A stretch of DNA of 64,000 nucleotides from the NCBI GenBank assembly GCA_023213395.1, contig CM041465.1, forward strand, positions 125,619,741-125,683,740. The letters run 5' to 3'. The stretch is from Cycas panzhihuaensis (lineage: Eukaryota > Cycadophyta). Below are positions 49,262-60,779 of the stretch, piece after piece (the first letter of the stretch is position 1; the number at the start of each line of letters is the position of its first letter). Both the position numbers and the translations under genes were made by a program. Below the pieces are notes generated by a model. It worked only from the letters and a program-made list of their open reading frames with translations. It did not search any database and was not told the origin of the DNA.

Positions 49262-49276
49262 AAAAAAAAAAAAAAA
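49262..49276 (+). repeat. Poly-A tract at end of tandem array
   Basis: A run of about 15 A directly follows the third repeat unit and precedes unrelated sequence. Confidence 0.85.
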
Positions 49277-50279
49277 ATTTGTTATAAGTGAAAAATGAAG
49301 GAAAAAGAATGAAGAAAACTTGGGTGCAAAGGTTCAGTCGATTTAAACTTCTCGATGGATGTATGGATCCTCAGAAAATTTGAGACATAGCTAGGTATGT
49401 TTGGTAGCTCAAAGTTGGTGAAGTTTCATGAAGAATAGTTCCCTTCAGAATTATAACGAAGTTGCAGAGCAAAACATGCCAAAAATGGATATATGTTGAC
49501 TCTAGGAGAGATATCTCTCAATATAGGCAATGAAAAATGGTGAGATTTCTTCTAACAACTAGATGAATTAGTTGTGAGTGGAAGAAGCAGTCATATGCAA
49601 TGGTTCTGAGTAACATAGGAGGCACACCAAGTGGTTCTAAATAGGCTATCAATGATTCTAAAAATAAAACAATGAATACCAATGTAATAATGAAATATTA
49701 ATAAATATTAATGAGTTTCTCTATAGTTTGAATACATCTGACCAAATAATATCAACTCATACCAAATTAACTATGGAGAAGTGGCATAAAATTCCACGTG
49801 TCCATCAAATGCTCACTCTGATACTAAATGTTACAAAAAATGAGAGTGCCAAATGTTGCAAGCCAAAATCTCATCTCTGAATGATTGTAGGCCCAAATAG
49901 ATTTATGCTCTAATACCATATATTGGAAAAAATACAAGGAGTGCAGAGTAAAGTAGGTATGCATATGCTAATCCATCATGAGAAACATAAGTAAAAATAT
50001 TATATTGATTAAGCCATTATTGAAGGTACATCAAATGTCAAATAGTTGGTGGTGTTTAAAGATAATAGGGTTGAATAACCCCGATAATATATAGTTGTGA
50101 GGGAGGAGGGAAACCTCCTTAACCTCCAAAATTTAAACAATAATAAAATAATACTTAATTTAAAATTAACCTTACCCAACTTACCTTAACATGTGTGCAC
50201 TCACATGTGCAAAAGGTGGGAGAGGGGTGATGAGCATTAACCCTAATATTACCAATTAAAGAATGATTATAATTATGAG
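49277..50279. other. AT-rich DNA with orphan primer-site-like sequences
   Basis: No gene is recognised apart from two reversed copia-like primer sites, listed separately or below. The site at 49815-49826 (ACTCTGATACTA) is a more degraded version of the one at 49907. The sequence around 50060-50230 has GA-rich and ACATGTG-type words but nothing assignable. Confidence 0.4.
49907..49918 (-). other. Copia-like primer-binding site remnant
   Basis: The plus text GCTCTAATACCA is the reverse complement of TGGTATTAGAGC, one change from the Met-tRNA primer site, and is followed by ATATTGGAAAAA as is common at copia LTR ends. It implies that an LTR once lay to the right on the minus strand. Confidence 0.45.
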
Positions 50280-51225
50280 ATTATGATTGGATCTCTTTAG
50301 AAGTTTTCCAAGCTTCAAAAATAATTTTATTCCTACAAATGTTAATTATGTACCCCTTTCTATTATAATAGACACAACCAATGTTCTGATTAGGATTAGA
50401 GTTGGAAGTATTCTATTCTTGAAATAGTTATTTAGAGGTATTCTGGCTTTTATTGGTCTAAAGTACTTAGAATTTTGATTGAAGTTATTTAAAAAAGAAC
50501 CTCTATAAGGTTTTTTGGATTTGGGATGACCATTATGATTATTTTAATTATTATTTTGGTTTTTGTATTTATTTGGTGGCTTAGATTTAGAAAAAAGACC
50601 TTGTGAAGGATCTTATAGTTTTTTAGTTTGTATTAATATTGTTTAGTGTTCAATTAGCTGATTTGTTAACTAATTAAAAGTTATTAGAGGATATCCTACC
50701 TATTGCCTAGTAGCTTTAAAAAGATTGAAATGTTTAGGAAGTTTATTAATTGTATGATGGACGAGTATATTATCATCTTTTGCGTATGTGGTAGTTATAA
50801 CTTTGTCACCTTCTTTTGTTGTAGATTTTATATAATTTCCTAAATCTCTATTGATAAGTCAAAATTTTGATAAGAAATCTTCAAATTTAAAGAAATTTTT
50901 GTCATTTAAATTGTACATTTATTATTTAAACACTGCTAGTTATTGTGTGTGAGCCTTATCATATTTTTTTTAAGTGTATTCCAGATAATGGCAATATCAT
51001 CTGTTTTAGAGAACTATCTATTTATTTCTAGTGAGAGAGAGGTTAAGATGGTACGTAGGGCTCCATCATAGTTTATCATGTATACCATATAGGCTTCTAA
51101 TGTAGTGTCTATCCGTATTGTGAATTCTCTTATGACATATCACCAAATCTTTTATTGCTTTAGGTGATGGGATATACGAGCTTTCCAATTGGCATAATTT
51201 GAGCCTATTAAAGCTAGAATTGAAG
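50280..51225 (-). pseudogene. Copia-type Gag, decayed
   Basis: Reading the minus strand through many stops and frame changes gives GSNYANWKARISHHLKQ, then KIW.YVI, EAYMVYMINYDGALRTIL, DIAIIWNTLKKNMI, and a tail with NKLPKHFNLFKATRQ and KPPNKYKNQNN. A zinc-knuckle-like GCVYYNRKGYIINICRNK (50420-50350) shows Cys and His both replaced by Tyr, each one C-to-T-type change from CX2C...GH. The layout is that of plant Ty1/copia Gag. No pol follows on its downstream side. It lies upstream of the primer site at 49907, so it belongs to a different copy. Confidence 0.65.
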
Positions 51226-53699
51226 TACAGGAGATTGTCCCAGGCACGAGTGTCATATTGGATAAGAGACAGATAAGAAATTATCTTTAATAAAAATTTA
51301 AAGAAATGAAAAGGTAAAAGAAAGAAATTTTAAGCCACAATAAATGATAATAACAACATTTGCTTTGAATTAAGAGAAAAATATAAATGTAGATGTATAA
51401 TCAATTTTTATAAGGAAATTGACCCTTTAACATATTAAAAATTAATTACTAATAGTCAAGAAGTGTAAATTTAAATATATACTTAAAAAATTTAGACTAA
51501 ATATATAGGTATTTATATATTTTTAATATTATTTACATCAAAGAAAAATGAAATAATGATTTAATTGATTGATTAATAATCTGCATGAATATATTTAAAA
51601 AATATATGAGAAAATGATGTAATTAATTGATAAATTTGATAAATAATTAAATGTGTAGTAGATTAAAGTAATAATGTTGTAAAAATCTAAATAAAATTAT
51701 TAGAGGAAGAAGCATACGTTAACTTACCTGGTCATGATTGAAGGCTTGACTTCGAGTGAGGTTTTTTATAATAAAATAATATCCAAATCACTTGAATTAC
51801 TTGTCAAAACATCTATGTCTGAATCAAGAATCTAACGCAACTTCTGAAACTAAATTTAGAGTCTAGATGAAAGAGTTATGTCTAAATTTATATATGTACC
51901 TCGTTTATAATAAGGGGGGGCTAAGAATCAAGGGTTAAGCCCCTTTTACTAGAGGTCACATAAGGGGCTAATATGACTGGGGTTGGTGGGAAGAGGGGTG
52001 GTGGACCCAAAAAAGAATTAAGTAGATTTGATAATGTTTAAAGTTCATTAGCCTTTTTTATAATAAAATCAGGGTCACATGACATATCAATATGACCAGG
52101 GGGATAGCATGAAGGGGGGGCTAGTGGACCTAAATTATTAATTCATTTTAGTTTGATGTAAATCAAAATTTTCTAAAAAATAAATTAAATCAAATTTATT
52201 TTATGGACCCAAAATTTAAATTAAGCAGATTTGAATATTTTGTACCTTACAAAAAATATTTTAAAAGGATTAATTTAATTTGATGTCTGCTTGTCTATGG
52301 ATCTGAAATAATTATCAAAATCATTTAAATTTAATATTAAACCTTCAATTTTTTTATGCTAACTATAATTTTATGCAAAGATTAGGGTTAGGCAATAGAT
52401 TTTTACTAAAAATAAATTGTGATTTCAAGCAGTAGTAAGCAAGCAGATTTCTTTTATTTACAAATGTATGGCATCTATTTGTCTTCATCTACAAATCTAT
52501 GGCTTCTCTTAAGTAGAATAATAAGTCAATGATTGTTTTAGAAGCACCTCCATTAATGGCATTGTCAATGGTGTTCTATTGTATCTATGGTGTAATTGTG
52601 TCTTTTCATTCGACGTCTGATGCTTGAAAGCAAGAATTTACAAACAGTGGTTGGCTCTCTACATTGTATGTCTACGTATGGCTATGTGATGTGGATCTTT
52701 GTTGCTTAAGTGCTCTCGATTTAATTCTTTAATGATGTCTTGGTATCATTGGCTTCTCTTTGTGTTTACTTTAGGTGATGGCGTTTTGAGGCATATAGAG
52801 GATGATGCAAAGAATTGAAGGATCTGCCTAATTTTAAAAAGAGATAGTGACATCATCCTTCATTAATGGTACACCTTTATTTATGTCCCTACATATAGCT
52901 TCTTGACATGGGTGTTTGTGTTTGGTGTTTACCAGATCTATCTTCCTCATTTACTGTATTTGTTTCTACTTACAATAGGTCACTAGCAGTTAGGGTTTTA
53001 TCCAATAGAAGTGCCGATTGTGGATTCATTTTGAATCTTCTCCTATTATATGGGGTTGTAAATATTTGAGGCTATGGATGATCTATTAAAAATAAAGAAC
53101 TTTTATAAATCTTGTTTAATTAATAAATAATTTCTTTTCTTATTGCTTTCTTCTCTACAAATAACACACTTGTATCATTGGATTTTTTTTCCCTAAGTTA
53201 CTCTGAAGCTTACTCCAAAATCCCTACTTTGATTCCATGTTATGGAGAGGATTACAAACTAAATTTGCATATATTAATCATCAAAATAATAGTACTAAAC
53301 AATCACAGATCTGCACAGTATTTGGCAAGTGGAAAACCCCTTTAGGAGAAGAAAAATAACCTCTGAATAGTATAATTTTATTATAATAAAGATTAATGAT
53401 ACATGGTTGTAGGTGAGTATTTCATCCTCTCTCTCCTGAATACCACCAGCCAACCTAACCTCCTTCCTACATAACATGGTCAACTCCACCTTCTTAGAAT
53501 GTAGGAAAGATTCTAAAAAGAAGAAGATAAGAGTTCATTAAAATGGGTTGTTGTTGATTTCACCAAACTATAAAATTAACTAATAATACATTAATAAATT
53601 GACATTACAAGGTAAACATTATAAAGATAAGATTAATTATTTCTAAACATAAGAATAAATAAATTAAGTAGGGTATTTGATTCAAGGGATACAACTATA
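51226..53699. other. AT-rich DNA with loose repeats, nothing recognised
   Basis: Two related words, GGGGCTAATATGACTGGGG followed by GGTGGACCC near 51965-52000 and ATGACCAGGGGGATAGCATG followed by CTAGTGGACC near 52088-52125, mark a diverged direct repeat of about 115-125 bp spacing. The minus frame 53489-53295 (64 codons) has no recognisable product. LTR fragments are possible but unproven. Confidence 0.4.
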
Positions 53700-54400
53700 G
53701 TTTGGAAAATAAGGGACTTTATGTTAACTCTTACAACTAATCTACAGGTAACTATTGTAGTAAATATAATGGCAGTAGATCTACCACCTACCTATGGCTT
53801 ATTATTGGGAAGAAAGTGGGAAGATAAAACTAATGCAATTTAAGATATTTAAATTGGAATTATTTCTTTCCCAGTTGGCCAAGACTTGGTCACTATAAAT
53901 AAAGAAGATAAAAAGATAAGTCACGTATAGTCAATCAAGGGAAATATTATAGCATACACATTTAAAGATAATGAATCAGGTGCATTCAATATCTTTCCTA
54001 TCTTAGATTAAGTACTACCTATAAATGAAGAGGAATATCTTGCTCATAAGGATGTTAATGTGCCTATCTAGACTTGACACTTTGATGAAACCAAGCCAAA
54101 TTTTAGAGTTGGAGTTGATACAATTTTTAAGTCTCCTATTGGATAGACATTTTGATTTTCTTATAAATTAGGTTTCAAGTATATTAATAACAAAATAGAG
54201 TATGGGGCATTAATTCTAGTATTACTTAAGGATTAGGATATGAAGGTAAAGGTACTAAGAGTGCTTGGGGATTCAAAATTAGTTATTTTGTAGGTTAGAG
54301 TTATCTGTTAAAAAACTATCAAATATTTAAGGCCGAGCCTTAAATTTAGAACATATATGTAGAAAGGAAATTTAATTTACCAATTCTCTATCCATAATTA
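53700..54400 (+). pseudogene. Protease end and upstream RNase H of element F
   Basis: The protease C-terminus reads MAVDLPPTYGLLLGRKWED (about 53770-53825); the active-site part is not found. After a linker, HFDETKPNFRVGVDTIFKSP begins an RNase H-like domain (54072 on), continuing FSYKLGFKYINNKIEYGALI and VLRVLGDSKLVIL to 54300. The NN.IEY.ALI block and GDS match the archaeal-type RNase H of plant Tat elements. The first active-site aspartate (FDG in the family) reads FDE. Several stops interrupt the frame. A linker ending IPKGLISLED connects it to RT. Confidence 0.7.
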
Positions 54401-54839
54401 CATCTTTGTTAGAGAAAGTTGATTAGTAGGTCAATTAAGGGGAGTTGTCAAAGTTGTCACCAAATCAATAGTACTAGATAACATAAGCCATGGGCAAATT
54501 TTTTATGATGATGAGCATGTACTAAAATTCATATTCCAAGAAGATGATTTTATTGATTGATGCATAGATGAGCTTAAAGTATCTGCACCTGATAATCAAA
54601 AAAATGTATATGATGGTGTAAATATAGTGATCATTCATCTAAAAAATAAAAAGATTCCTAAAGGGTTGATTTCTTTGGAAGATTAATTAAATCTTAATGT
54701 GTCCACCATAAAGGAAGAGGTACAACCAAAGTCTTCTAATTAAACTTTGGAGAAGGGGTTAGCTTATTATTTGGGCACTAATGTGGACTCTGAAACTATC
54801 CTTATAAGGGAAGCATTTTCTAAAGAGGAAGTACAAAAG

Positions 54840-56110
54840 ATTTTATCCTTGTATTAAATTTATGAAGATATCTTTATTTAATTATATAAATATCTTAAAG
54901 GCTTTTCTCATAATATTATGAAGTACAAAATTCCCTTAAAGTTAGATTTCAAACCTTATAAGCAAAGGCAAATACTAGTAAACACAAAGATTAGGCATCT
55001 GATTTGGTAAGAGATTCAAAAACTAAGAGATGCCAATATTGTCTTTCCAATCCGATTTTTAAAATAGATAGTTGACTTAGTATTAATAAGGAAGAAAAAT
55101 GGGAAATTAAGATTATGTGTTGATTTTAGAGATCTAAATAAGTAGTAATTAAAGGACAATTATCATTTACCTTGTATGAGAAAATCATTGTAGACAGTTA
55201 TAGGCTCTTAGATGATGCTACTTTTGTATGGTTTTTCTAAGTTTAATAAGATTTTAGTAGATGAAAAGAGCAGACACAAAATGGAATTTACTACTCTTTG
55301 GGGCACATTAGCCTATAAGAGGATGACTTTTAGGCTATTAAATATAGAAGTAACTTCCCAAAGAGCCATGGATCAAGTCTTTCAGGACCTAATATTTGTG
55401 ATTGTAATTATATACCCTGATGATATAATAGTTTTATCTAAAAACATAACTGATCACATTTATCATTTATAACAAGTATTTGATAGATGTAGACAATTTG
55501 GTATCTCTTTGAACCCTAATAAGAATATATTTAGGTTAGTAAATGAAGACTTCTAAGGCATGTAGTCTCTTTAGAAGGAACTTATGTTGATTTGGAGAGG
55601 GTAAAAGAGATTAGAGAAGTTGCCTTACTTACCATATGAAAGGGAGTGCAATCTTTCTTTAGAAAAGTAAATTTTCTAAAAAGGCTTATTCCAAAATTTT
55701 CCATGTTTTCATTCCCTATCAATAAGTTATTAAGGAAATTGTTGTCTTTAAATAGGAACAAATTACATAAGAAGCTTTTAAATCAATCAAGTAGGTAATC
55801 ACTTAGACTCTTATATTAGTAGGTCCAAAGTTTACCTTAGATCTTATAATATAAGTATATGCTTCAAAATATGCATATGTTGCAATGCTCTTATAAAAGG
55901 ATGAAAAAGAAGAGGAATAACCCCTAGCATTTTTTAGTAAGACATCGAAGGATTATTAACTAAGTGAGATAGAGGTTAAGAAGCAGACATATGCCCTAGT
56001 AAATGTGGTTAAAGATTTTAGGTCATTTATTATATATAATTATAATGTGGCTTATGTCCCGTTAACCCTTGTGAAGGCTATGCCTCTTAAAAAATATCTT
56101 TTTAGAAGAT
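54840..56110 (+). pseudogene. RT and Ty3-type RNase H of element F
   Basis: RT blocks are YKIPLKLDFKPYKQRQ, VLIRKKNGKLRLCVDFRDLN, then the open frame 55212-55472 with YGFSKFNKILVDEKSRHKME, FTTLWGTLAYKRMTF and IIYPDDIIVLSKN, the catalytic box (Y-P-D-D, both aspartates kept). The tether QSFFRKVNFLKRLIPKFSM follows at 55645. RNase H is visible near 55800-56100 as KFTLDLI...YASKYAYVAMLLQKDE, then LAFFSKTSKDYQLSEIEVKK and FRSFIIYNYNVAYVPL, with frame changes between. Shared blocks with the Tat/Athila branch include FSKFN for FSGYN. Confidence 0.82.
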
Positions 56111-56479
56111 GAGTTATATGGCTAGCTTTAGGAATTTAATCTAGAAGTCAAGTGCATAAAAAATGTTAAAGTCTAAGGCTTAATTAAATTATTTAAAGAA
56201 ACAAAAATGCAAAAGCTCTTTTAATTTGAACAAGAACTAGAAGAATTGGATAAAGAGATCCTTATGAATTTTACAACAAGGGCAAAGTCACTTGAGTATT
56301 TTCAATCACCGAGAGCTATTTAATATTATTTAAGTTAAGGTGAATGCCCTCCTTACATAGATTAGAAAAGGTTGTAGGTCCTTGAAATTGAAGGCTTCTC
56401 TATATCTCACAGTTAGAGATAAAGTTTATAGAAGAGGATATCATGGAGTGCAATTAATATACTTGAATATAAATAAAGC

Positions 56480-57560
56480 ACAAGAAGCTATTAAAGAATT
56501 TCATTAAAGACTCTATGGTATACATTATTAAGCATAAATAATAATCCATAAAATTTTAAGAGGTAGTTTTTATTAGCCCATAATTTTTAAAGATGGATAT
56601 TAGAGAGCTAGAACTTGTGAAGCATGTCAAATGCTTGTTGGAAAATAGATGTTAAGTGCTATGCCATTAAAAGAAGTTTATTCAGATTTACCATTTGAAA
56701 AGTGGGTTCTAGATTTTATAGGTCCTATAAACCCATCATCAAGAAAAGGGTATAAATATATTCTTATTGCTATAAATTATTTGATTAGATGGACTAAAGT
56801 AGTTGCTACTAAACAAGCTCTTTCTAAGGTAATTATTAGTTTTCTTTAGGAGGTTATACTACCAAGATTTGGTGTTCCTCTATTTATTATATTAGATAAT
56901 GGAGTGGATTTTACTTCTATTGAGATGACTTATTTTTGTAATTTAAAGGAGATCTTCTTAAATATTTCATTCATTTATTACCTGCAATGAAATGGATTAG
57001 CAAAATCAATAAATAAAAACTTAATCAAAATCCTAAAAGGGACAACCAAGTAAAGTCAAAAGCATTGGCACATGAAGCTTCACCAAGCTTTATGGGTTGA
57101 TAGGACTACAATCAAGGAAGTATTGGGATGTTCTCCATTCCTACTAGTGTATTTTATGGAGGCCCTATTACCACCTCATTTACCTTTAAGCACTTACTCA
57201 TTAGCAAATTATGAGGAGTTAGATCCACTTTATAAGAGAGTGTTGAACTTGGTTGCTTTAGTAGATAGGAGGATTGAAGTAAAATACAAAATACTCAAAT
57301 ATTAATTGAAGTTTAAGAAATATTTTGATTAGAAAGTTACTTCAAAGAAAAGGTTCTACCTAGGAGGTAAAGTTCTCATCTGGAATAAAGCTAAAGGAAA
57401 CTCAAGTGCTTATTGCAAGTTTGATTCTCTGTGGATTAGACCATTTGTTATAATATAAGAAGTAGACATTAATTACACCATACTAAAAAATACTCAAAGA
57501 AATGAGCTTACTATTATAATGAATGGTAGGTTCCTAAAACCATTTTTCCAAATCGAATGA
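56480..57560 (+). pseudogene. Integrase of element F
   Basis: The finger is degraded (EFH...GIHY...CEACQM, 56490-56640). The core is clear in 56649-56849: LPFEKWVLDFIGPINPSS and YKYILIAINYLIRWTKVVAT, with the second aspartate in FIILDNGVDFTS. The glutamate block reads NGLAKSINKNLIK, in which the catalytic Glu is Lys. The open piece 57072-57305 (WVDRTTIKEVLGCSPFLLVY; YEELDPLYKRVLNL) and YLGGKVLIWNKAKG form the C-terminal half, ending with GRFLKPFFQIE at 57560. Five or more stops break it. Confidence 0.85.
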
Positions 57561-57691
57561 TGCAAATCTTACACATTGCTTGTAAATATTATACATAGTA
57601 TATTTTATTGTGATAAGAATATGTGTCATCACATGCTATAAATATATATGAAATAAAGATCAACTTTAAGTCACCCATTAGGGAATGATTC

Positions 57692-57707
57692 AAGTTAAGG
57701 GGGCCTA
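57692..57707 (+). other. Polypurine tract of element F
   Basis: AAGTTAAGGGGGCCTA directly precedes TGTTACCCATTC. It lies about 130 bp after the integrase end, as expected. Confidence 0.65.
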
Positions 57708-58090
57708 TGTTACCCATTCAAGGTGTATTATTGAAGATTACATGTTAGCAATATTGGATAAATGCATGCAAGTACAAGGTAATTTTTGTAAGGAATATAT
57801 GTACTGATAGAATTGAACATAAATAATAGAAGACATATTATTAAAGAACATTATAAGGAGGAGTCCTTTCAAATCCCTTGGTTTAGTCACTAACACTAGA
57901 GGAAGTTTTATATCTTTGGAGCTTTATGGGATAAAGAAAGAAAGAACAACTATGTATAAAATTCCTTGCAATATGACCTCCCTATATAAGTGCTCTTTGA
58001 TGGAAATATTTGAGTTTAAAGAATTTTCCTAAAAATTGATGTACTTGTGAGTGAAGAGAAAATGTAACCACAAAAGTAATATATCAATAT
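57708..58090 (+). repeat. 3' LTR of element F (right edge uncertain)
   Basis: It begins TGTTACCCATTCAAGG. A TATA box (TATATAAG, 57983-57990, in CTCCCTATATAAGTGCTC) lies about 275 bp in. No matching 5' LTR was found in the window, so the right boundary is inferred only from the start of copia-like LTR sequence on the other strand. Confidence 0.5.
57983..57990 (+). promoter_or_regulatory. TATA box in element F LTR
   Basis: TATATAAG in a C-rich flank, about 275 bp from the LTR start, is a plausible core promoter. Confidence 0.5.
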
Positions 58091-58549
58091 TACTCTAAAC
58101 TATGTAAACAACAAATAGTATAAATAAACCAAGCATATAATAAATAACCCTAAGAGGATCTAGTTTAAGCATAGACTTTTTATTAATTTAAGTAATAACT
58201 AAAGAATTACAAAGATGAAAACCTGAACTCTTCTTAACCACTCATCAAAGATAAATCCAACCTTCCTACATACATCGTTCTAGAAGAATATATAGATGTA
58301 ACTTTATAAGATATTGCCTCACAATTTTACAATACAATGGACATAAATCATAGGCCGAAAAAAGACCCCTATATGACACCCAATTTTTTTTCTTAGCGGC
58401 TCTTACTCTTGACCCCTTGCCTGAGGGGATATTGGTCCCCTAAAGCCCCTAAACAAGAGCCTTACAATGAGTCCCAGACCTTGAAAAGGGGCTTAAGTGT
58501 AATGCCTATGCCTATGAAACACTCATAAAGTGTTTAACATATCTAATAA
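58091..58549 (-). repeat. Probable 3' LTR of element G
   Basis: On the minus strand, CAAGTGGGAA is followed by ATTATTAGATATG, close to the common copia pattern GTGGGAGATTGTTAG. Downstream are CTTATAAAG (near 58300) and AATAAA-type words in T-rich DNA. The terminal TG is not intact and the far end is a guess. Confidence 0.45.
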
Positions 58550-58749
58550 TTTCCCACTTGTTGAATGCTTTATAAGAAACCTACATACACAACTATTGAA
58601 TGCCAAAATCATAAATACCCATTACCCTTGTACATCATTTAAAATTTTCTATTCTAACAATCTTACTAAATGAGTCTACAACATTCTCCTATGTAGCAAT
58701 ATTCTGCCAGTCCACTTATGGTCTTGAATTGTTTCTCTCACAAAATGAA

Positions 58750-59270
58750 ACTACACATTTTTTTTTGATCGAGTATGAAATGTAGGGTTCTTCACTAGGT
58801 AGATTACACTTTAACTATTACAATCCATCCTCATAGCATTCTACTTGAAACTAACATCTGTGCACAATCCTTGTAACCAATCCGCTTCCTTACATACACG
58901 AGTAACTACTATATACTTTGCTTCTATACTAGAAAGTACTATAACTTCTTGTTTTTTGCTCATCTAGCTAATTACACCACCACAAAGGGTAAAAACATAC
59001 ATGCTTATACATATTTTATTGTCAAGATCTCCAACGTAATCAACATCAATAAATCCTCTTAGGTTTATTATTCTACTCTATATGGGGATCTACATGGTAG
59101 CAAATTCCATAGTCTAATTTACCATGAAAATACCTAAAACTCTTTTTCATAGCCACCCAATAATCTTTGCCTAGGTTTGATATGTACCTGTTAATTACTC
59201 CCACTATATAGACAATCTCTAGTCAAGTGCAAACTATCATATATATTAGGCTACCAACTACACTAGTATA
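58750..59270 (-). pseudogene. RNase H of element G
   Basis: Minus-strand reading gives VVGSLIYMIVCTRLEIVYIV followed by GVINRYISNLGKDYWVAMK and FRYFHGKLDYGICY, then decayed DADYAGD- and SxSTTEAEY-equivalents (STF.YRSKVYSSY). These are the standard blocks of the copia RNase H region. Many stops are present. Confidence 0.75.
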
Positions 59271-60341
59271 AGGGATGAATACCATATCTTCAACTTCTTA
59301 TTGAGTCTTTAGGTATTTTTAAACTAATGGGAAGTGGAATATGAATTAGTTTATTATCCTATAACTAAATCATTGTAGTATCCTCTTAATGTATTATCTT
59401 TGGCTAAGACAAATCTTCTTATTTGTCCTATCCCTTTTAATCTTAATATCCAAAATAAAATGTGTAGCATCGATATCCTTCATATCAAAATGAGATGCTA
59501 GTTTTCCATTCACAAGTTAGTTTATTTATCTACTATTACTAACTAAAAGTATATCATCAACATATAAAGCCATAATAACAAAGTGATTACCAACCTGTTC
59601 ATAATAAACACAATGATTTACTTTGTTATACATAAATCCATGCACTAATATATGTGAATTAAACTTTTGATACAACATCCTCAATGATTATTTCTAGCTA
59701 TATAATAACATTTTCAACTTGCACACCACATTTTTCTTCCCTACAACTTTAAAAACTTTAGGTTGTGATATATAAATTTCTTCCTTAAGGTCACCATGAA
59801 GAAATACAGTCTTTATATCCATTTAATCCACCTCAAGGTCATAGTAAACTATTATAACCAACAAAAATCTAATTTAATCTACTCTTAGAATAGAAGAAAA
59901 TACTTCAATAAAATTTATTCCCTTGACCTAGGAATAGCCCTTTGCTACCAAGTGGGCCTTGTACTTTTGCATAGTAGTATCCACCCAAAACTTCTTTTTG
60001 AAGATCCATTTATTATTAATAGGTTTCCTACCATCAAGTAGATGTACTAAAACTTATGTACTATTTTTTATTAAGGCCACAATTTTTTCTTCTCTAGCCT
60101 TCATCTAGAGTTAGCTCTCTTTTGACTCCAAAGCCTCCTAAATAGTATGTAGATCATCATCTGTAGTAGATAAAATGAAAGACAAGTGATGAAAGTCTTT
60201 AGGAATATACATATTAGGTTGTCTTCTCTTACAAGTTGATTTCCTTAAGATGCGGGGCTCTTGAGGTTGGGTTCCCTCTATAATTAGCCCTTCCTCTTTA
60301 GCTGACTTATATTTTAATATAGAATCTTTATCATTTATCAT
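59271..60341 (-). pseudogene. RT of element G with upstream linker
   Basis: The linker 60341-60138 is open (RKSTCKRRQPNMYIPKDFHH, matching the RRSTR..PP.Y pattern before copia RT). RT blocks follow: KPINNKWIFKKKFWVDTTM, YKAHLVAKGYS, LLVIIVYYDLEVD, MDIKTVFLHGDLKEEIYISQ, VCKLKMLLYS, then the catalytic YVDDILLVSN (complementary to about 59560) with both aspartates present, and GKLASHFDMKDIDATHFIL. Stops and frame changes are scattered, but the catalytic box survives. Confidence 0.85.
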
Positions 60342-60349
60342 AAATTATA

Positions 60350-60634
60350 CCTTCTTAAAGTCTTCCTCATTTGATTCTTTATCCTATTTTAAAGACTTGA
60401 ACTCCTCTCTAAAGACAACATCATAGATATATATAACTTTTTATGTTCTAGGTTATAGAGTTTATACCTTTTAACACTATCACCATTGCCAATGAAATTA
60501 GTCTGTTATGATTTAAAATCAAGCTAAGTCCTTTGCAAGTTAGGAATATACATAAAAGTTTCACAACCAAAAACTCTAAGATGAACAAGAGATGACTTCT
60601 TACTAAACCACATTTCTTTAGGTATTTTATATAC
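60350..60634 (-). pseudogene. Integrase C-terminal part of element G
   Basis: Minus-strand text reads PKEMWFSKKSSLVHLRVFGC, then ETFMYIPNLQRT, NFIGNGDSVKRYKLYNLEHK and a frame-shifted piece of the KV.YSRDVVF.E block. This is the copia integrase end: TP.E.W....P...HL.VFGC followed by F.GY....KGYKL. The sequence is cut at the Lys-Ile-Pro codons where the LINE poly(A) begins. Confidence 0.85.
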
Positions 60635-60645
60635 TTTTTTTTTTT
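60635..60645 (-). other. Poly(A) tail of LINE
   Basis: Eleven T on the plus strand form the 3' poly(A) of the minus-strand LINE. The copia integrase frame begins right after it. Confidence 0.8.
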
Positions 60646-60779
60646 GATATGGTAAAAAATGATATTATAGGGGTTTTAACTGGGTCCCCAAACCCTGTAC
60701 ATTAAGGCCAATCAGCTAAGCAAAGATGACCATGACAGGCCCATGGTCTAGCCCAATTAAAATCACTCATCCTCCTCAG

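Larger units (their letters stand above)
53700..58090 (+). mobile_element. Ty3/gypsy element F (decayed, plus strand)
   Basis: This is a pol region with the order protease end, RNase H, RT, RNase H, integrase, then a polypurine tract and LTR start. Gag and a 5' LTR were not found. The arrangement with one RNase H upstream of RT occurs in other plant Ty3/gypsy polyproteins of the Tat branch. Frame breaks and stops are frequent. The LTR's right edge is uncertain where it meets the copia element G; 58090 is an estimate. Confidence 0.75.
58091..60634 (-). mobile_element. Ty1/copia element G (minus strand, split by LINE)
   Basis: On the minus strand it runs: end of integrase (60634 to 60350), linker, RT, RNase H, a polypurine-like GTGGGA word (58551-58560), then LTR-like DNA to roughly 58091. 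The rest of integrase and everything upstream is displaced by the LINE that starts at 60635 and would lie beyond the window's right edge. The domain order integrase before RT is diagnostic for Ty1/copia. Confidence 0.82.
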
